Below, in pieces: positions 46,371 through 56,862 of a stretch of DNA of 64,000 bases. The first letter of the stretch is position 1; every line of letters begins with the position of its first letter. Under the pieces are notes generated by a model. The model had not been told where the DNA came from, did not search any database, and saw only the letters and a program-made list of their open reading frames with translations. Source of the DNA: Deltaproteobacteria bacterium. GTDB lineage: Bacteria; Desulfobacterota; Desulfobulbia; Desulfobulbales; Desulfocapsaceae. The stretch is taken from the NCBI GenBank assembly GCA_026388715.1, contig JAPLJF010000036.1, forward strand, positions 1-64,000, read 5' to 3'. Both the position numbers and the translations under genes were made by a program.

Positions 46371-47528
46371 TTGAATAAAAATAACATGTTATCTTGCGCA
46401 AGGGTTGCTTCTATGAAAAATAAAGGTCTTGTGAAAAATTCCCTGTTTCTTTCGCTTTCCAGGAAGCAACTGGGGGCATCCAGGTCACTGTCATGTGGGT
46501 TTTCAGGGCGACGGGCTATGCGGCAAGCTGTCCATCTTTTTGTGGTGGCCGTTGTCCTTTTTTTTTCGTTATCAGTGTCGTTGTTGCGTGCCGAAGAGAC
46601 GGGTGGATTGCTTGAAAATATTACTTTTGACCGGGAAAGCAGCACCCGGGAAACGGTCACCTTTAAACTGAATGGCCCCCATATCCCCAAGATGTTCGCT
46701 ACGAAAGGGAAAGTGCCCAAGGTTGTTTTTGATTTTGACAATACCCGGCAATCCCCATCGATCAAGCCCGTGATTAAAAGCATGGGAAATCTGATTTCGA
46801 CAATCAGAACCGCAGTACATAAAGATCCTCAGCTCAAGACCAGGGTGGTTTTTGATCTGGTTCCTGCCGGTGACTATGATTTTGCCATGGATTTTAAGAA
46901 AAAAGATAATATCCTGGTCATTACCATTTTTCGTATCCAGCCGAAAAAGGAGACACAACAACATGAACAGGCAGGCGGGAAGACGAAAAAAATTGACGTT
47001 GTTGCTGCAAAAAGCACTCATCCTCTTGAGGCGGTGAAGAAAGAAGCGGCCTCTGTGCCGCCGGTGAAAGAGAAAAAAGTTGAGACACCGCAGGTGAAAG
47101 AGAAAAAGGTTGAGCTGCCGCAGGCTGTTGCCGTAAAAAAGCCATCGGTTTCGTCGTCACAACTGGTGATTAATAAAATTTCTTTTGAGAAAAGCCCTGA
47201 TAAAGAGGAAAAGGTGTTGTTTCAATTGACCAATTTTCATCCCCCTGTGATTTTTGGGGTTGAAGAGGGGACCCCCAGTATTGTTTGTGATTTTATGGAT
47301 GCAGGCGTCGGGGATAAGGTACCTGAAACCATTTCTGCACAGGGTGAATTTGTCAAGCAGGTTCGGGTGGAAAAGGATGTGAAATCTCACAAGATACGAG
47401 TGGTTCTTGAGCTCGTGCCAAATCGACATTATGATCTGCGGCAGGTGTTTTTCAAAGAGGAAAATTTGTACGTTCTTTTTGTAAAATTCCAAGACAACAT
47501 CAGGGCAGGGAGAAGTGGCAAACTATGA
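46371..47528 (+). CDS. AMIN-domain protein (two AMIN-like modules, no amidase domain)
   Basis: TM/signal segment then LENITFDRESSTRETVTFKLNGPHIPKMFATKGKVPKVVFDF and ISFEKSPDKEEKVLFQLTNFHPPVIFGVEEGTPSIVCDF; start codon uncertain. Confidence 0.75.
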   Translation: MNKNNMLSCARVASMKNKGLVKNSLFLSLSRKQLGASRSLSCGFSGRRAMRQAVHLFVVAVVLFFSLSVSLLRAEETGGLLENITFDRESSTRETVTFKLNGPHIPKMFATKGKVPKVVFDFDNTRQSPSIKPVIKSMGNLISTIRTAVHKDPQLKTRVVFDLVPAGDYDFAMDFKKKDNILVITIFRIQPKKETQQHEQAGGKTKKIDVVAAKSTHPLEAVKKEAASVPPVKEKKVETPQVKEKKVELPQAVAVKKPSVSSSQLVINKISFEKSPDKEEKVLFQLTNFHPPVIFGVEEGTPSIVCDFMDAGVGDKVPETISAQGEFVKQVRVEKDVKSHKIRVVLELVPNRHYDLRQVFFKEENLYVLFVKFQDNIRAGRSGKL

Positions 47529-47562
47529 AGGACTGTCATGTCAAAGTTGGCGTTGAGGTCGT

Positions 47563-48288
47563 ATGCCCCCGTTAAAAGAAGACATTTTACAGAATATTTA
47601 TGAGGTCTTTACCGAGTGGTCGGCCGGCTTTTCCTTTGCCTGTACAAAAAACTGTGCGGCCTGCTGTACCCAGAATGTGACCATGACGGCCCTTGAAGGA
47701 GAGGTCATCCATCGTCTGATTCGCGAGAATGATCGTCAGGGATGGCTTGCCGGAAAATTGCAGGGAAAAAAGGAAACTGAGCGTCCCCGGATGACCACCA
47801 ATGATTTTGCCAGCGCCTGTCTTGGCAAGGGCGAGGTTGTCCAGTCTGAACAGAATGGAAATATGTCTTCCTGTCCTTTTCTGGAGAATGGCTGTTGTCA
47901 GATCTATGAGGTCAGGCCATTTTCCTGTCGTTGTTTTGCCTCCGAACAGAGGTGCCTTTCCGGGACTTCCGCCCTTCTGCCCGAATACTACCTCTCAGCA
48001 TCTACGGCTGTTATGCAGATCATCGAGCATCTGGGGCAGGGAGAGTACTGGGGCAACATGCTTGATGTCCTCTCAGCCCTTTGTGATCTGCCGGAAAACA
48101 GGAGCTGCGCAACGCTGCTTCCACCCAACTTTGCCGATCAGTCCCGGGTCCAGGTGATTAAGGCGAAACCTTTGCCCGGTTTTTTGCTGCTTGATGAGGA
48201 GATGGAAAAGATTGCCCCGCTTCTGGATGCAATTTTCACCAGGAAAGTTGGTGAAAAAACAGTGGAATCGATCTTGAATGGCAGGTGA
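47563..48288 (+). CDS. YkgJ-type cysteine-cluster protein
   Basis: FACTKNCAACCTQNVTMTALEGEVI; SCPFLENGCCQIYEVRPFSCRCFASE. Confidence 0.8.
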   Translation: MPPLKEDILQNIYEVFTEWSAGFSFACTKNCAACCTQNVTMTALEGEVIHRLIRENDRQGWLAGKLQGKKETERPRMTTNDFASACLGKGEVVQSEQNGNMSSCPFLENGCCQIYEVRPFSCRCFASEQRCLSGTSALLPEYYLSASTAVMQIIEHLGQGEYWGNMLDVLSALCDLPENRSCATLLPPNFADQSRVQVIKAKPLPGFLLLDEEMEKIAPLLDAIFTRKVGEKTVESILNGR

Positions 48289-48294
48289 CGCCTG

Positions 48295-49137
48295 TCATCT
48301 ATCACCTGTCACTTGAACATCATAGTCTGCTGGTACTTTCAGTCTGAAATTGGCAGCAGTAAAAGAGCGATCTGTCAGGATCTCGGCAAAATCGATACTG
48401 AGCTTTGATCCGTAGGGCAGGTCGGTGATGGTGATGCTGCTGACCGGCGCACAGTCGTCTTGTCCGCTCCGTCTATTGTAGGAGATGGTGGCAATGGTGT
48501 CTCCCTGGTGATCGACAAGAACTCGGGCGAGAAGTTGCCTTGTCTCCGGCCGAATCAAGAGATGGGTTTTGGCTAAGGCTGCATCGCCTGGGTATTGCAT
48601 GGTGATCCAGACCCCACGGCCCGAGCCATCTCGGCGTATGGTCTCAATCATTACGCCCTTCTCCTGGAGTCGTCCTGTCAGCCAATACCCCCAGTTCTCA
48701 GAAAGGAGAGATTCCGGAATTTTGTACTGCGCGGCCAGGGAACTGATCTTGCCGATCATGTGCTGTTTCAGGGTGGTATTGATGGATTGAAACTCCTGTC
48801 CGTCACTGACCAGGGCGTAAAGAGGTTGCCCCAGGGGGTTAAGCACCACGAATTTAAGGGATGCGGGGAGCATAAGCTGAAGAAAGCCGGCGACGGAGCG
48901 ATCTTCTCCCGGGCCATCCCACGAAAGAGTAGTCTTGGCATCCAGACAACAGGAACATGAGGCGTCCCGCTGCTGCATTTCCGCAAAAGTCCGGGTGATG
49001 AGTGCGGTCTCATCTTCAGCCACCGGGCTGGTCCACGGCTTGCCGGCACAGCCGTTTAAAAACAAGACCAGCAGAATCAGGACGAACAGGAAAGGGTTTG
49101 GGCCTGCCTGCGCAATATGTATTTTATTTAATCTCAT
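48295..49137 (-). CDS. LolB/DUF4292-like outer membrane lipoprotein
   Basis: Lipobox LVLFLNGCAG; DGPGEDRSVAGFLQLMLPASLKFVVLNPLGQPLYALVSDG. Confidence 0.65.
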   Translation of the reverse strand: MRLNKIHIAQAGPNPFLFVLILLVLFLNGCAGKPWTSPVAEDETALITRTFAEMQQRDASCSCCLDAKTTLSWDGPGEDRSVAGFLQLMLPASLKFVVLNPLGQPLYALVSDGQEFQSINTTLKQHMIGKISSLAAQYKIPESLLSENWGYWLTGRLQEKGVMIETIRRDGSGRGVWITMQYPGDAALAKTHLLIRPETRQLLARVLVDHQGDTIATISYNRRSGQDDCAPVSSITITDLPYGSKLSIDFAEILTDRSFTAANFRLKVPADYDVQVTGDR

Positions 49138-50890
49138 CGATTTTTTCCTGTATCTTTTCTTTCATCTCCCGATCCTTGAACATCTCCAGAGCCTGGCGAT
49201 AGGTCTCCTTTGCTTTTTCTTTTTGTCCGGTTGACTGGTAGATATCGCCCATATGCTCATGGATATAGGGAGCATTCGGTTCAAGGGTCAGGGCATGTTC
49301 CAACTCTGTCCTGGCCTTTTCCAGCTCTCCCATGCGAAAATAGACCCAGCCCAGACTGTCAAGGATATAGCCATTGTCAGGTTTGAGGGTGATGGCTTTT
49401 TTTATGTATTCCAATGCCTTTTCAAGATGGATGTTGTTGTCGGCCCAGGTATATCCAAGGTAATTCAAGGCCTCAACATGGTCAGGCTGGAGCTCAACTA
49501 CTTTTTCCATGCTGGCTATAGCCTCGTTTTGTTTTCCTTCCTGCTCCAGCAGGAGCCCATACTCAAATAAGAGTTGCACATTGTCAGGATACAGTTCGAC
49601 CCCCTTTTTCAGGATTTCATCGCCGAGGGCAAGCTGGTCCTGATTGACATAGATACCTGCCAGAAGGTTGTAGTAGAGTGGTTGGCGGCGATTTGGATTA
49701 TCAATTAATTTTTTTACCAGGGTGATTGCCTCCGGTGTTCTTTTCAAATCACTCAGGATCTTGGTCTGAAGAACAATACTGTTGTCAAATTCTTCGTCGC
49801 CATGAGTTATTTTTCTGAGATGGGCCAGCGCTGCCTCTCGTTTGTTCTTTTCATAGCGAATCACTGCCAGCATGTATCTGGCCGCCGATGATTCTTTCTT
49901 GGCCAGAATTTTTTCCAGCAGGGCATTGGCCTTGTCAAAATTTTTGGCATGGATGAACACCCGACTTGAGATGAGATCAATGTCGGTGGGTTTGTTGCTG
50001 AAGGTACGAATCCTGGCCAGTTCCGCCAGTGCTTTCTTGTCCTGGCCCGCGAGAAGAAGGGCGTTGACACGTCCAAGAGCCGCCCGTTCATTCTCAGGTT
50101 CTTTTTTGAGGATGGAGGCGTACAGTTCTTCGACTCGTTGATATTGCTCACGCATACTATAAAATTCGGTCATTTCATAAACCAGATCTTGAGACCAGTT
50201 CAGTGACAGGATTTTTTCATAGAGGGTGGAGGCGGTGTTAAAATCACCGGATTGAATGGCAAGACGGGCCAGATAGAGGAGGGCAAAATAAGAGTCCGGA
50301 TCCTTGGTCAGAAGGATCTTGATGGTTTTTTCCCCTTCCTGATAGCGACCCTGTTGGCTGTACAGGTAGCCAAGGCGGAGACGGACTGTACTGTTGTCGG
50401 GGGCAAGTTCAAGGATTCTTTCATAAATCTGGATAGCTTCATCAATGTCGCCGCTATTGACATCCAGACGTGCCAGAAGCAGTTGACTGTCAATATCGTT
50501 TGGATTTTTTTTGATGGCCTCTCTGAGCCATTGTGCCGCCGCGTGCAGTTTCTCCATTCTGATAAGGAGAACGGGAAGTTTTTTGAGGACATAATCAGCA
50601 TCAGGGTCACAGATGAGAGCTTTTTCATAGGCTTCCTGGGCTTCACTGTACTTTTTAGTGCTCTCGGCGTGGGTGCCCCAGAGAAAATAAAAATAGGAGC
50701 AGGAGAGATCTCTGTTTTCATCGGTAGCGGCCACTGGTGGTGCAGGAGGAGCAGAAACAGTGGCAGGAGCTATAGAAGTAACAGGGGCAGGGTGTTTCTC
50801 ACTGGCACAACTGGTCAGGGAACTTTGCAGGCTCAGGAGGAGCAGGAAGATGAGCTGCCAGCGCTTGATGAGAGGTTTTTTGTTACACAT
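49124..50890 (-). CDS. TPR-repeat lipoprotein
   Basis: Lipobox LQSSLTSCAS; many TPR units (AIASMEKVVELQPDHVEALNYLGYTWADNN...). Confidence 0.88.
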   Translation of the reverse strand: MCNKKPLIKRWQLIFLLLLSLQSSLTSCASEKHPAPVTSIAPATVSAPPAPPVAATDENRDLSCSYFYFLWGTHAESTKKYSEAQEAYEKALICDPDADYVLKKLPVLLIRMEKLHAAAQWLREAIKKNPNDIDSQLLLARLDVNSGDIDEAIQIYERILELAPDNSTVRLRLGYLYSQQGRYQEGEKTIKILLTKDPDSYFALLYLARLAIQSGDFNTASTLYEKILSLNWSQDLVYEMTEFYSMREQYQRVEELYASILKKEPENERAALGRVNALLLAGQDKKALAELARIRTFSNKPTDIDLISSRVFIHAKNFDKANALLEKILAKKESSAARYMLAVIRYEKNKREAALAHLRKITHGDEEFDNSIVLQTKILSDLKRTPEAITLVKKLIDNPNRRQPLYYNLLAGIYVNQDQLALGDEILKKGVELYPDNVQLLFEYGLLLEQEGKQNEAIASMEKVVELQPDHVEALNYLGYTWADNNIHLEKALEYIKKAITLKPDNGYILDSLGWVYFRMGELEKARTELEHALTLEPNAPYIHEHMGDIYQSTGQKEKAKETYRQALEMFKDREMKEKIQEKIDEIK

Positions 50891-51557
50891 TATGGTTCAT
50901 GGGGCGCAGAAATGGGGTGACGGCCTGCAGCACCGATTGATGGATAGATGCAATGGAGCCAGAGGCGTTAATACGCTTGATATAGGGGAGTTCCAGACTG
51001 TCAAAAATGGACGCTACCTTTTGCAGAGTGGCCTCTTGTTCAAAATCATTGAGTGTGTCGCCACGCCCCTTTGTGATTCGTTCAATGCCAAGACGTGGTG
51101 GGGCGCAGAAGAGCAGGGCCAGGTCAGGAGTCGGGGCAAAGTTGTTTTTGGCAATGATCTCTGCCGGCGAAAATCCGGCAGCCATGGCCGGTTTAGTGTC
51201 GCTCGCTCCAGGAAGCGCCGCGGCGGAAGGGCGATCGACGACACCCTGATAGGCGGCAGTGGAGAGAAAATATCGGTCACAGAGGACAATCTTTCCTTCC
51301 TGCAGCGCGGGTGTCAGCACGTTGTGGACATGTTCCCGGCGATCAGCGAGAAAGAGCTCCAGCTCCTGTTCCGGCGAGACACCCTTCCTGTTGGTGTAGA
51401 GTGCTCTGATCTGCTGGCCGAACTGCCCGTTGGTAGGCTCTCTGGTCTCAATGACGGCCAAGCCTTTTTCTCGCAAATATCCTGCCAGGAGTGACATCTG
51501 GGTTGATTTTCCGGTGCCGTCGATTCCTTCAAATACAATAAGCAGACCTTTGTTCAT
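50883..51557 (-). CDS. tmk: Thymidylate kinase
   Basis: MNKGLLIVFEGIDGTGKSTQMSLLAGYLREKG; LFLADRREHV; DRYFLSTAAYQG. Confidence 0.95.
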   Translation of the reverse strand: MNKGLLIVFEGIDGTGKSTQMSLLAGYLREKGLAVIETREPTNGQFGQQIRALYTNRKGVSPEQELELFLADRREHVHNVLTPALQEGKIVLCDRYFLSTAAYQGVVDRPSAAALPGASDTKPAMAAGFSPAEIIAKNNFAPTPDLALLFCAPPRLGIERITKGRGDTLNDFEQEATLQKVASIFDSLELPYIKRINASGSIASIHQSVLQAVTPFLRPMNHNV

Positions 51558-51708
51558 TTGATTGTGCATCCTCTTGTCTCTTGTCTGACCACTCATCCTT
51601 AAGCTTGCCATGTTTCTGAATTAAATAATCACAAAAGAGATGAAATACACGAAAATAATACATTGAAAGAGTGTGTGTCCATGGGGGCGCTGCTGCCAAA
51701 GCCCTTTT

Positions 51709-52734
51709 TTAAAGGGTGTCCCGGTTCCTGGCAATCCGGGCGGCCAGATCAACGGCTGCGGCAAGGCTTGCCGGGTCTGCCAGGCCATGTCCGGCGATAT
51801 CGTAGGCGGTTCCATGGTCAACAGAGGTGCGGACAATGGGCAGGCCCAGGGTGACGTTGACACCGTCCTTGAAATGAAGAAGCTTGAACGGGATAAGACC
51901 CTGATCATGGTACATGCAGATGACCGCGTCATACATCCCTGCCGCGGCCTTAAAAAAAATAGTATCAGGAGGAAAAGGACCCTCAATGTGAATCCCGCCT
52001 GTCTGCATCTTCTTGATGGCAGGCAGAATAATATCTTCTTCTTCATGGCCAAAAAGACCAGCCTCTCCGGCGTGGGGATTGAGTGCGGCTACGGCGATCT
52101 TCGGGGCAGAGATACCAAAATCCTGGCGCAGGGCCGTGTCTGTGGTCTGAATAAGGGCGCTCAGGGCCTCCTGGTTGAGACGGGCCGGCACTTCCGCCAA
52201 TGGACAGTGGATGGTGGCCAGGGTGACGCGCAACTTGCTGCCGGCCATCATCATGACGTAATTTGTGCTCCCCGTGAGCGCGGCCAGCATTTCGGTATGG
52301 CCGGGGAAGGAGTATCCGGCACGGTTCAGGCTTGTTTTAGAGATGGGGCAGGTGACCATAGCCGAAAAGGTTTTATCGAGGAGAAGGCTGACCGCTTTTT
52401 CAATATAGCCGACCATGGCCTTGCCGGTGGCGATTGTCGGCTGACCCCAGCTTAATTCCCTGGCATTGAAACGGGATAGTTCCAGGACAGGGATTTGTCC
52501 TGTATGCATTGGGCTCCCTGGCTGCCATGACAGGAACTCAGCGTTGATTCTCAGCTCAGTTGCGCAGCGTTGCAGGACTCCGATGTCGCCAATGACTACC
52601 GGAGAATATTGTGAAAAGCTGTCGGCTTGGGCGAAAAATTTCAAGATTATCTCGGGCCCGATTCCGACTGGGCAGCCCATGGTGATGGCAATGTGGCGCA
52701 TAGGGGTTTTCAAGGATGATGGGACATAGGACAT
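51709..52734 (-). CDS. pdxA: 4-hydroxythreonine-4-phosphate dehydrogenase
   Basis: IAITMGCPVGIGPEIILKFF; FPGHTEMLA; ALNPHAGEAGLFGHEE; CMYHDQGLIPFKLLHF; TSVDHGTAYDIAG. Confidence 0.95.
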   Translation of the reverse strand: MSYVPSSLKTPMRHIAITMGCPVGIGPEIILKFFAQADSFSQYSPVVIGDIGVLQRCATELRINAEFLSWQPGSPMHTGQIPVLELSRFNARELSWGQPTIATGKAMVGYIEKAVSLLLDKTFSAMVTCPISKTSLNRAGYSFPGHTEMLAALTGSTNYVMMMAGSKLRVTLATIHCPLAEVPARLNQEALSALIQTTDTALRQDFGISAPKIAVAALNPHAGEAGLFGHEEEDIILPAIKKMQTGGIHIEGPFPPDTIFFKAAAGMYDAVICMYHDQGLIPFKLLHFKDGVNVTLGLPIVRTSVDHGTAYDIAGHGLADPASLAAAVDLAARIARNRDTL

Positions 52735-52739
52735 AGCGG

Positions 52740-53180
52740 TTAGAAACCAGCGATCAGATCAAAGGCGTTCTGGATGAGATCAATTTGGGGCGGTCCATTC
52801 TCCGGGAGGATAATGGCCACCACATCAAAGCGGGCAGCGATTTCTGTCAGGTTGTTTTTTGCCAGGTAATCCAGGGCTACCATGCTGATCTGGCTCTGCT
52901 TTTTTGTGGTGACGGCCTCACTGGGGTGGCTGAACAAGGTATTCTTTCTAGTTTTGACCTCGACAAAAACCAGGGTCTTGGTCTTCTGCGCAGGAGAGAG
53001 GGCGATAATATCAATCTCACCGTAATGATTCCGGTAGTTTCGTTCAACGATTCGATATCCTGCATCCAGAAGGTACGCGGCGGCCAGATCTTCACCCCTT
53101 TGACCAAGAATATTTCTCCGAAGGTCAGACAAATTCCTTGACCCCTTTGAATGTCCTGCGGTGGCATGGCACCGGGCCAT
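52740..53180 (-). CDS. yraN: UPF0102/YraN-family endonuclease-like protein (start uncertain, overlaps rnhB)
   Basis: LGQRGEDLAAAYLLDAGYRIVERNYRNHYGEIDIIALSPAQKTKTLVFVEVKTRKN. Confidence 0.88.
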   Translation of the reverse strand: MARCHATAGHSKGSRNLSDLRRNILGQRGEDLAAAYLLDAGYRIVERNYRNHYGEIDIIALSPAQKTKTLVFVEVKTRKNTLFSHPSEAVTTKKQSQISMVALDYLAKNNLTEIAARFDVVAIILPENGPPQIDLIQNAFDLIAGF

Positions 53181-53781
53181 GTTTTTCAATGGCCTGTCGA
53201 TGTTCTCTGGTGGGATAGCCCTTGTTCTGGCCGAAATTGTAGGCGGGGTATTGTTCGGCAAGCTCATCCATCAGTGCGTCCCGTGTCACCTTGGCCAGGA
53301 TGGAGGCAGCGGCAATGGAGGCGCTCTTCGATTCACCGTGAATCATGGTATGCTGGGGGGTCTCCATGGGAATCTTGAATTTGCCATCAATCAGCAGAAA
53401 GTCGGGTGAGGGAGATGTGCTGGCCTGATTTTCAACGGCCCTTTTCATAGCCAGAAGAGATGCCTGCAGGATGTTGATACGATCAATGGTTGTGTGAGAG
53501 ACAATACCCACACCTGTTGCGGCGCCTATTTCCTTGAGGACCCTGGCCAGGAAACAACGTCTTTTATGGGAGAGCTTTTTTGAGTCGAGGAAAAGAGAAG
53601 AGTCGCAACGGGGCGGCAGAACGACACAGGCAGCGACCACTGGTCCAGCCAGTGGTCCTCTGCCTGCTTCGTCCAACCCTGCAACACAAGAAAAACCTCT
53701 GGTGTACAGGGTCCGTTCAAAAAGGAAGGTGTCGTCCGTATCGGGAACGACGGTGGAGAGAATCGCTCCTATCCGTTGCAA
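53125..53781 (-). CDS. rnhB: Ribonuclease HII (TTG start proposed)
   Basis: CVAGLDEAGRGPLAGPVVAACVVLP; DSKKLSHKRR; GESKSASIAAASILAKVTRD; GYPTREHRQAIEKHGPVPCHRRTF. ORF extension overlaps rplS, so an internal start was used. Confidence 0.92.
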   Translation of the reverse strand: MQRIGAILSTVVPDTDDTFLFERTLYTRGFSCVAGLDEAGRGPLAGPVVAACVVLPPRCDSSLFLDSKKLSHKRRCFLARVLKEIGAATGVGIVSHTTIDRINILQASLLAMKRAVENQASTSPSPDFLLIDGKFKIPMETPQHTMIHGESKSASIAAASILAKVTRDALMDELAEQYPAYNFGQNKGYPTREHRQAIEKHGPVPCHRRTFKGVKEFV

Positions 53782-53809
53782 CTCGATTTTCCGGTCTGAT
53801 TTACGGTAA

Positions 53810-54172
53810 TCAGTGGTTGTCCTTTTGATACAAACGCTCACGAATACGTGCTGCCTTGCCGCGTCTGTCACGGAGATAGTAAAGGCGTGAACGGCGAACA
53901 CGACCATGACTGACGACCTCGATCTGTTCAATCCTGGGATTGTGCAGGGCAAAGGTCTTTTCAACGCCGATTCCGTGTGACACTTTACGAACGGTGTATG
54001 AAGCATCCATTGTGCCATTTTTGCGTTTGATGACAACACCCTGGAAGATCTGGATCCGCTCCTTGTTTCCCTCAATGATCCGGATGTGTACCTTTACGCT
54101 GTCGCCGGAACGAAAGTCCGGGTGATCAAATCGCATCTGTTCCTGATTGATTCTGTCAAGTATTAAGCTCAT
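53810..54172 (-). CDS. rplS: 50S ribosomal protein L19
   Basis: [55 protein letters not shown]. Confidence 0.97.
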   Translation of the reverse strand: MSLILDRINQEQMRFDHPDFRSGDSVKVHIRIIEGNKERIQIFQGVVIKRKNGTMDASYTVRKVSHGIGVEKTFALHNPRIEQIEVVSHGRVRRSRLYYLRDRRGKAARIRERLYQKDNH

Positions 54173-54257
54173 AATTTTACTCTACGTTAAGTATGTTGAA
54201 GGGGATAGTTGTTGGCCACTCTCTTTGATGAGGCCTCGAAAAATTGTCTTACTGCTA

Positions 54258-54848
54258 TCATTCTTCGTGGACGCCAAGGAGCCGATCAAGGATGATCGAG
54301 ACTGCCGAGCGTACAGAAAGATGATTATAGCCGGTTGTACTCTCAATGGGAGGCAGGGTGTAATCCGCTGTCTCGCTGAGCTCCGGGGCAAGTCCATGGG
54401 CGGTGCCGAACAGGAGAAGTATTGGCTCTCTTGTTGCAATGCGCCTGCGGGTTTCCCGGTAGCTGATACTGTTTTTCTGGGCACGGGCACTCGTGGTCAG
54501 AAGCAGGGGTTTCTGACCTCTCTGCGCAGTGACCAGGGTGATGACCTCTGCCAGTGACCCGGCAATCTTTACCCGGTCAAGGGCAGTTTTACGGGCCGGA
54601 TTGTATGTTGCCCCATAGCCTGTCTGCCAGTGATCGAGAATCTCTTGAACCAGTGTGTGCTGGTCGGTATACGGGGTGACAATATAGTAATGATCAACCC
54701 CAAATGTCCTTGCCGCCCGGGCTATATCGTGCAGATCAAGATTGGTTACTGCCGAGCCTATGGTTTCTCCGGTCTTGTTGATGACAGGGTAATGGATAAG
54801 GGCGATATCAAGAGCGATACCTGAGTCTTTCATCTTTTCCTTATTCAT
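54258..54848 (-). CDS. SPOUT-type RNA methyltransferase (PF09936-like)
   Basis: [57 protein letters not shown]; follows trmD. Confidence 0.85.
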   Translation of the reverse strand: MNKEKMKDSGIALDIALIHYPVINKTGETIGSAVTNLDLHDIARAARTFGVDHYYIVTPYTDQHTLVQEILDHWQTGYGATYNPARKTALDRVKIAGSLAEVITLVTAQRGQKPLLLTTSARAQKNSISYRETRRRIATREPILLLFGTAHGLAPELSETADYTLPPIESTTGYNHLSVRSAVSIILDRLLGVHEE

Positions 54849-55621
54849 TCGGGGCCGGTCGGTAACGCTTCTATCTTCTGATACAGACCATGTTCTTTGA
54901 GCAGCTTTTTTTCACTTTTGCTGAAATCGGCCCGTTTGCATAACTCCGGTCGTCGTTCCAAGGTGCGTCGTACTGACTCCAGAAACCGATATTGCTCGAT
55001 TGCCTCGTGATTGCCAGACAGGAGAACTTCAGGTATCTCTTGTCCTGCAAACACCCTTGGCCTTGTGTATTGTGGGTGTTTGAGCAAATCTCTGCTGAAC
55101 GTATCCCTGGTTGCCGACTCGGAACAGCCAAGAACTCCAGGAAGAAGCCGGGTTACAGAATCAATAATAATCATGGCTGCCAGCTCACCACCAGTCAGGA
55201 TGTAATCACCAACCGAGATGGCATCATCGACGGAAGCGGTCACAAATCGTTCGTCAACCCCTTCGTACCGGCCGCAGACCAGAATCAGATGGGACAATGA
55301 ACTGAGCTCTTCAGCAACCTTCTGGGTGTAAGCGCGTCCTTGCGGGCTGAGCAGGATGACCCGACCAGCTCCGTTTTTCTCTTGCACCGCGTGCAGGGCA
55401 GCGGTCAGGGGCTCCGGCTTCATGACCATGCCTTCTCCGCCGCCAAAGGGCCGGTCGTCGGTTGTGGCATGTTTATCCAGCGCAAAATTCCGGATATCAG
55501 TGATATCAATGCGGATCTTGTTATCCTCTCTGGCCCGGCGAATAATAGATTCATTCAGCGGTGAATCAAGAAGCCCTGGAAAAAGAGTCAATATGTCAAA
55601 AATCAGAGTGCCCATGGACAC
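54845..55621 (-). CDS. trmD: tRNA (guanine-N1)-methyltransferase
   Basis: [65 protein letters not shown]. Confidence 0.96.
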   Translation of the reverse strand: MSMGTLIFDILTLFPGLLDSPLNESIIRRAREDNKIRIDITDIRNFALDKHATTDDRPFGGGEGMVMKPEPLTAALHAVQEKNGAGRVILLSPQGRAYTQKVAEELSSLSHLILVCGRYEGVDERFVTASVDDAISVGDYILTGGELAAMIIIDSVTRLLPGVLGCSESATRDTFSRDLLKHPQYTRPRVFAGQEIPEVLLSGNHEAIEQYRFLESVRRTLERRPELCKRADFSKSEKKLLKEHGLYQKIEALPTGPE

Positions 55622-55627
55622 TAACTA

Positions 55628-55729
55628 AGCCGTTGTAACAAAAATTTTCATCGTCATCTGGATGGCAAAAACGGCCTGTGAAGCCGTAACGAAATGGGTA
55701 TGAAGGGAATGATTATTTCGTAACGGCTT
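55628..55729. repeat. Repeat family B, copy 2, filling the rimM-trmD intergenic gap
   Basis: Homologous to 15053..15152; inverted ends AGCCGTTG / TAACGGCTT. Confidence 0.85.
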
Positions 55730-56284
55730 CTAAAGAGCACTGTCCCCGGAGTTTATCTCCAGAAGTCCGGGTGGAGGCTCTATCACAATCTTTTCAGCAT
55801 CATGGTGGATAATAATAGAATCAAGGATGGGGATCAAATATTCCTCATCCTTGTCGTGCACCACCAGCAGATCCTGTGCTCCATTGGAAAAAATATTTAT
55901 CACTGTTCCCAGTCTGCGGCCTTGGGTGGTTACAACGGGCAGACCTACCATCGGATACAGATAAAATTCATCCTTGCCTGGTTGCGGCAGATCCTCTTTG
56001 AGGATCAAAACACCCAGACCTGTTATTGCCTCGGCCCCACTGCGGTCACTGACAGAGCTCAGCCGGACAATTGCTGATTTTCCTTTTATCCGGCACGTCT
56101 CGGTACCATAGGGTTGAGAGATTTTCCCGGCTGGGGTTACCAGAAACAGTTTCTTGTAGTGCTGAATGTTTTCCGGTTGTCCCGCAAAAGAAAAAATCTT
56201 TATCTCACCCTTCAGGCCGTGGGGTTCGATAATCTTTCCGATCAGGAGATAGGACTCAGCGAGATATAAAAAATCGTCAGTCAT
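55730..56284 (-). CDS. rimM: Ribosome maturation factor RimM
   Basis: LLIGKIIEPHGLKGEIKIFSF; DEFYLYPMVGLPVVT; GAQDLLVVHDKDEEYLIP. Confidence 0.93.
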   Translation of the reverse strand: MTDDFLYLAESYLLIGKIIEPHGLKGEIKIFSFAGQPENIQHYKKLFLVTPAGKISQPYGTETCRIKGKSAIVRLSSVSDRSGAEAITGLGVLILKEDLPQPGKDEFYLYPMVGLPVVTTQGRRLGTVINIFSNGAQDLLVVHDKDEEYLIPILDSIIIHHDAEKIVIEPPPGLLEINSGDSAL

Positions 56285-56297
56285 GGCTCTGTGGATA

Positions 56298-56528
56298 TTA
56301 CTCCAGAATATCAAGCCTTGATCGCTTGTTCTCCTTCCCGGCAGTGACCGCAAGGAGAGAACGCATGGCCCTTGCTGTCCTGCCCTGTTTGCCGATCACC
56401 TTGCCGAGATCTTCTTTGGCAACGGCCAGACCGATGGTGACTGTGTCATCTTCCTCGCTCATGGTGACGGTTACTACCTCAGGATTATCGACCAGCGATT
56501 TAGCAATATGGGAGACCAGTTCTTGCAT
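56298..56528 (-). CDS. khpA: KH-domain RNA-binding protein KhpA
   Basis: LVSHIAKSLVDNPEVVTV; VAKEDLGKVIGKQGRTARAMRSLL. Confidence 0.93.
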   Translation of the reverse strand: MQELVSHIAKSLVDNPEVVTVTMSEEDDTVTIGLAVAKEDLGKVIGKQGRTARAMRSLLAVTAGKENKRSRLDILE

Positions 56529-56534
56529 GGTTCG

Positions 56535-56780
56535 TTATTCGCTGACCGCAGTCTTGGCAATCAAACTCTGAACCGTGGTGGATGGCAAAGCGCCTTTCCC
56601 AATCCAGTCCTGGAGTTTAGCCGTGTTAATGGTGATGGCGGCAGGATTCTGCATGGGGTCGTAGGTTCCGACGATATCAAGGAACTTTCCATCACGCTGA
56701 CGCTCACTGTCTGCAACCACAATACGATAGAAGGGTTTTTTCTTTCTGCCAAGCCTGGTTAAACGAATTCGAACTGCCAT
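56535..56780 (-). CDS. rpsP: 30S ribosomal protein S16
   Basis: MAVRIRLTRLGRKKKPFYRIVVADSERQRDGKFLDIVGTYDP. Confidence 0.97.
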   Translation of the reverse strand: MAVRIRLTRLGRKKKPFYRIVVADSERQRDGKFLDIVGTYDPMQNPAAITINTAKLQDWIGKGALPSTTVQSLIAKTAVSE

Positions 56781-56862
56781 TCCTGATAACTCCTTTGATG
56801 TATTTAAAAAACTATGAATAAAGCCTGAGTTGTCTCTGACTGTTCCAGCCAGAAGGTGGTAT

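Noticed and set aside
53782-54075. N-terminal extension of the RnhB ORF overlapping rplS
   Set aside because: RNase HII homology starts after this point and rplS is certain there; a TTG start near 53781 is more plausible.
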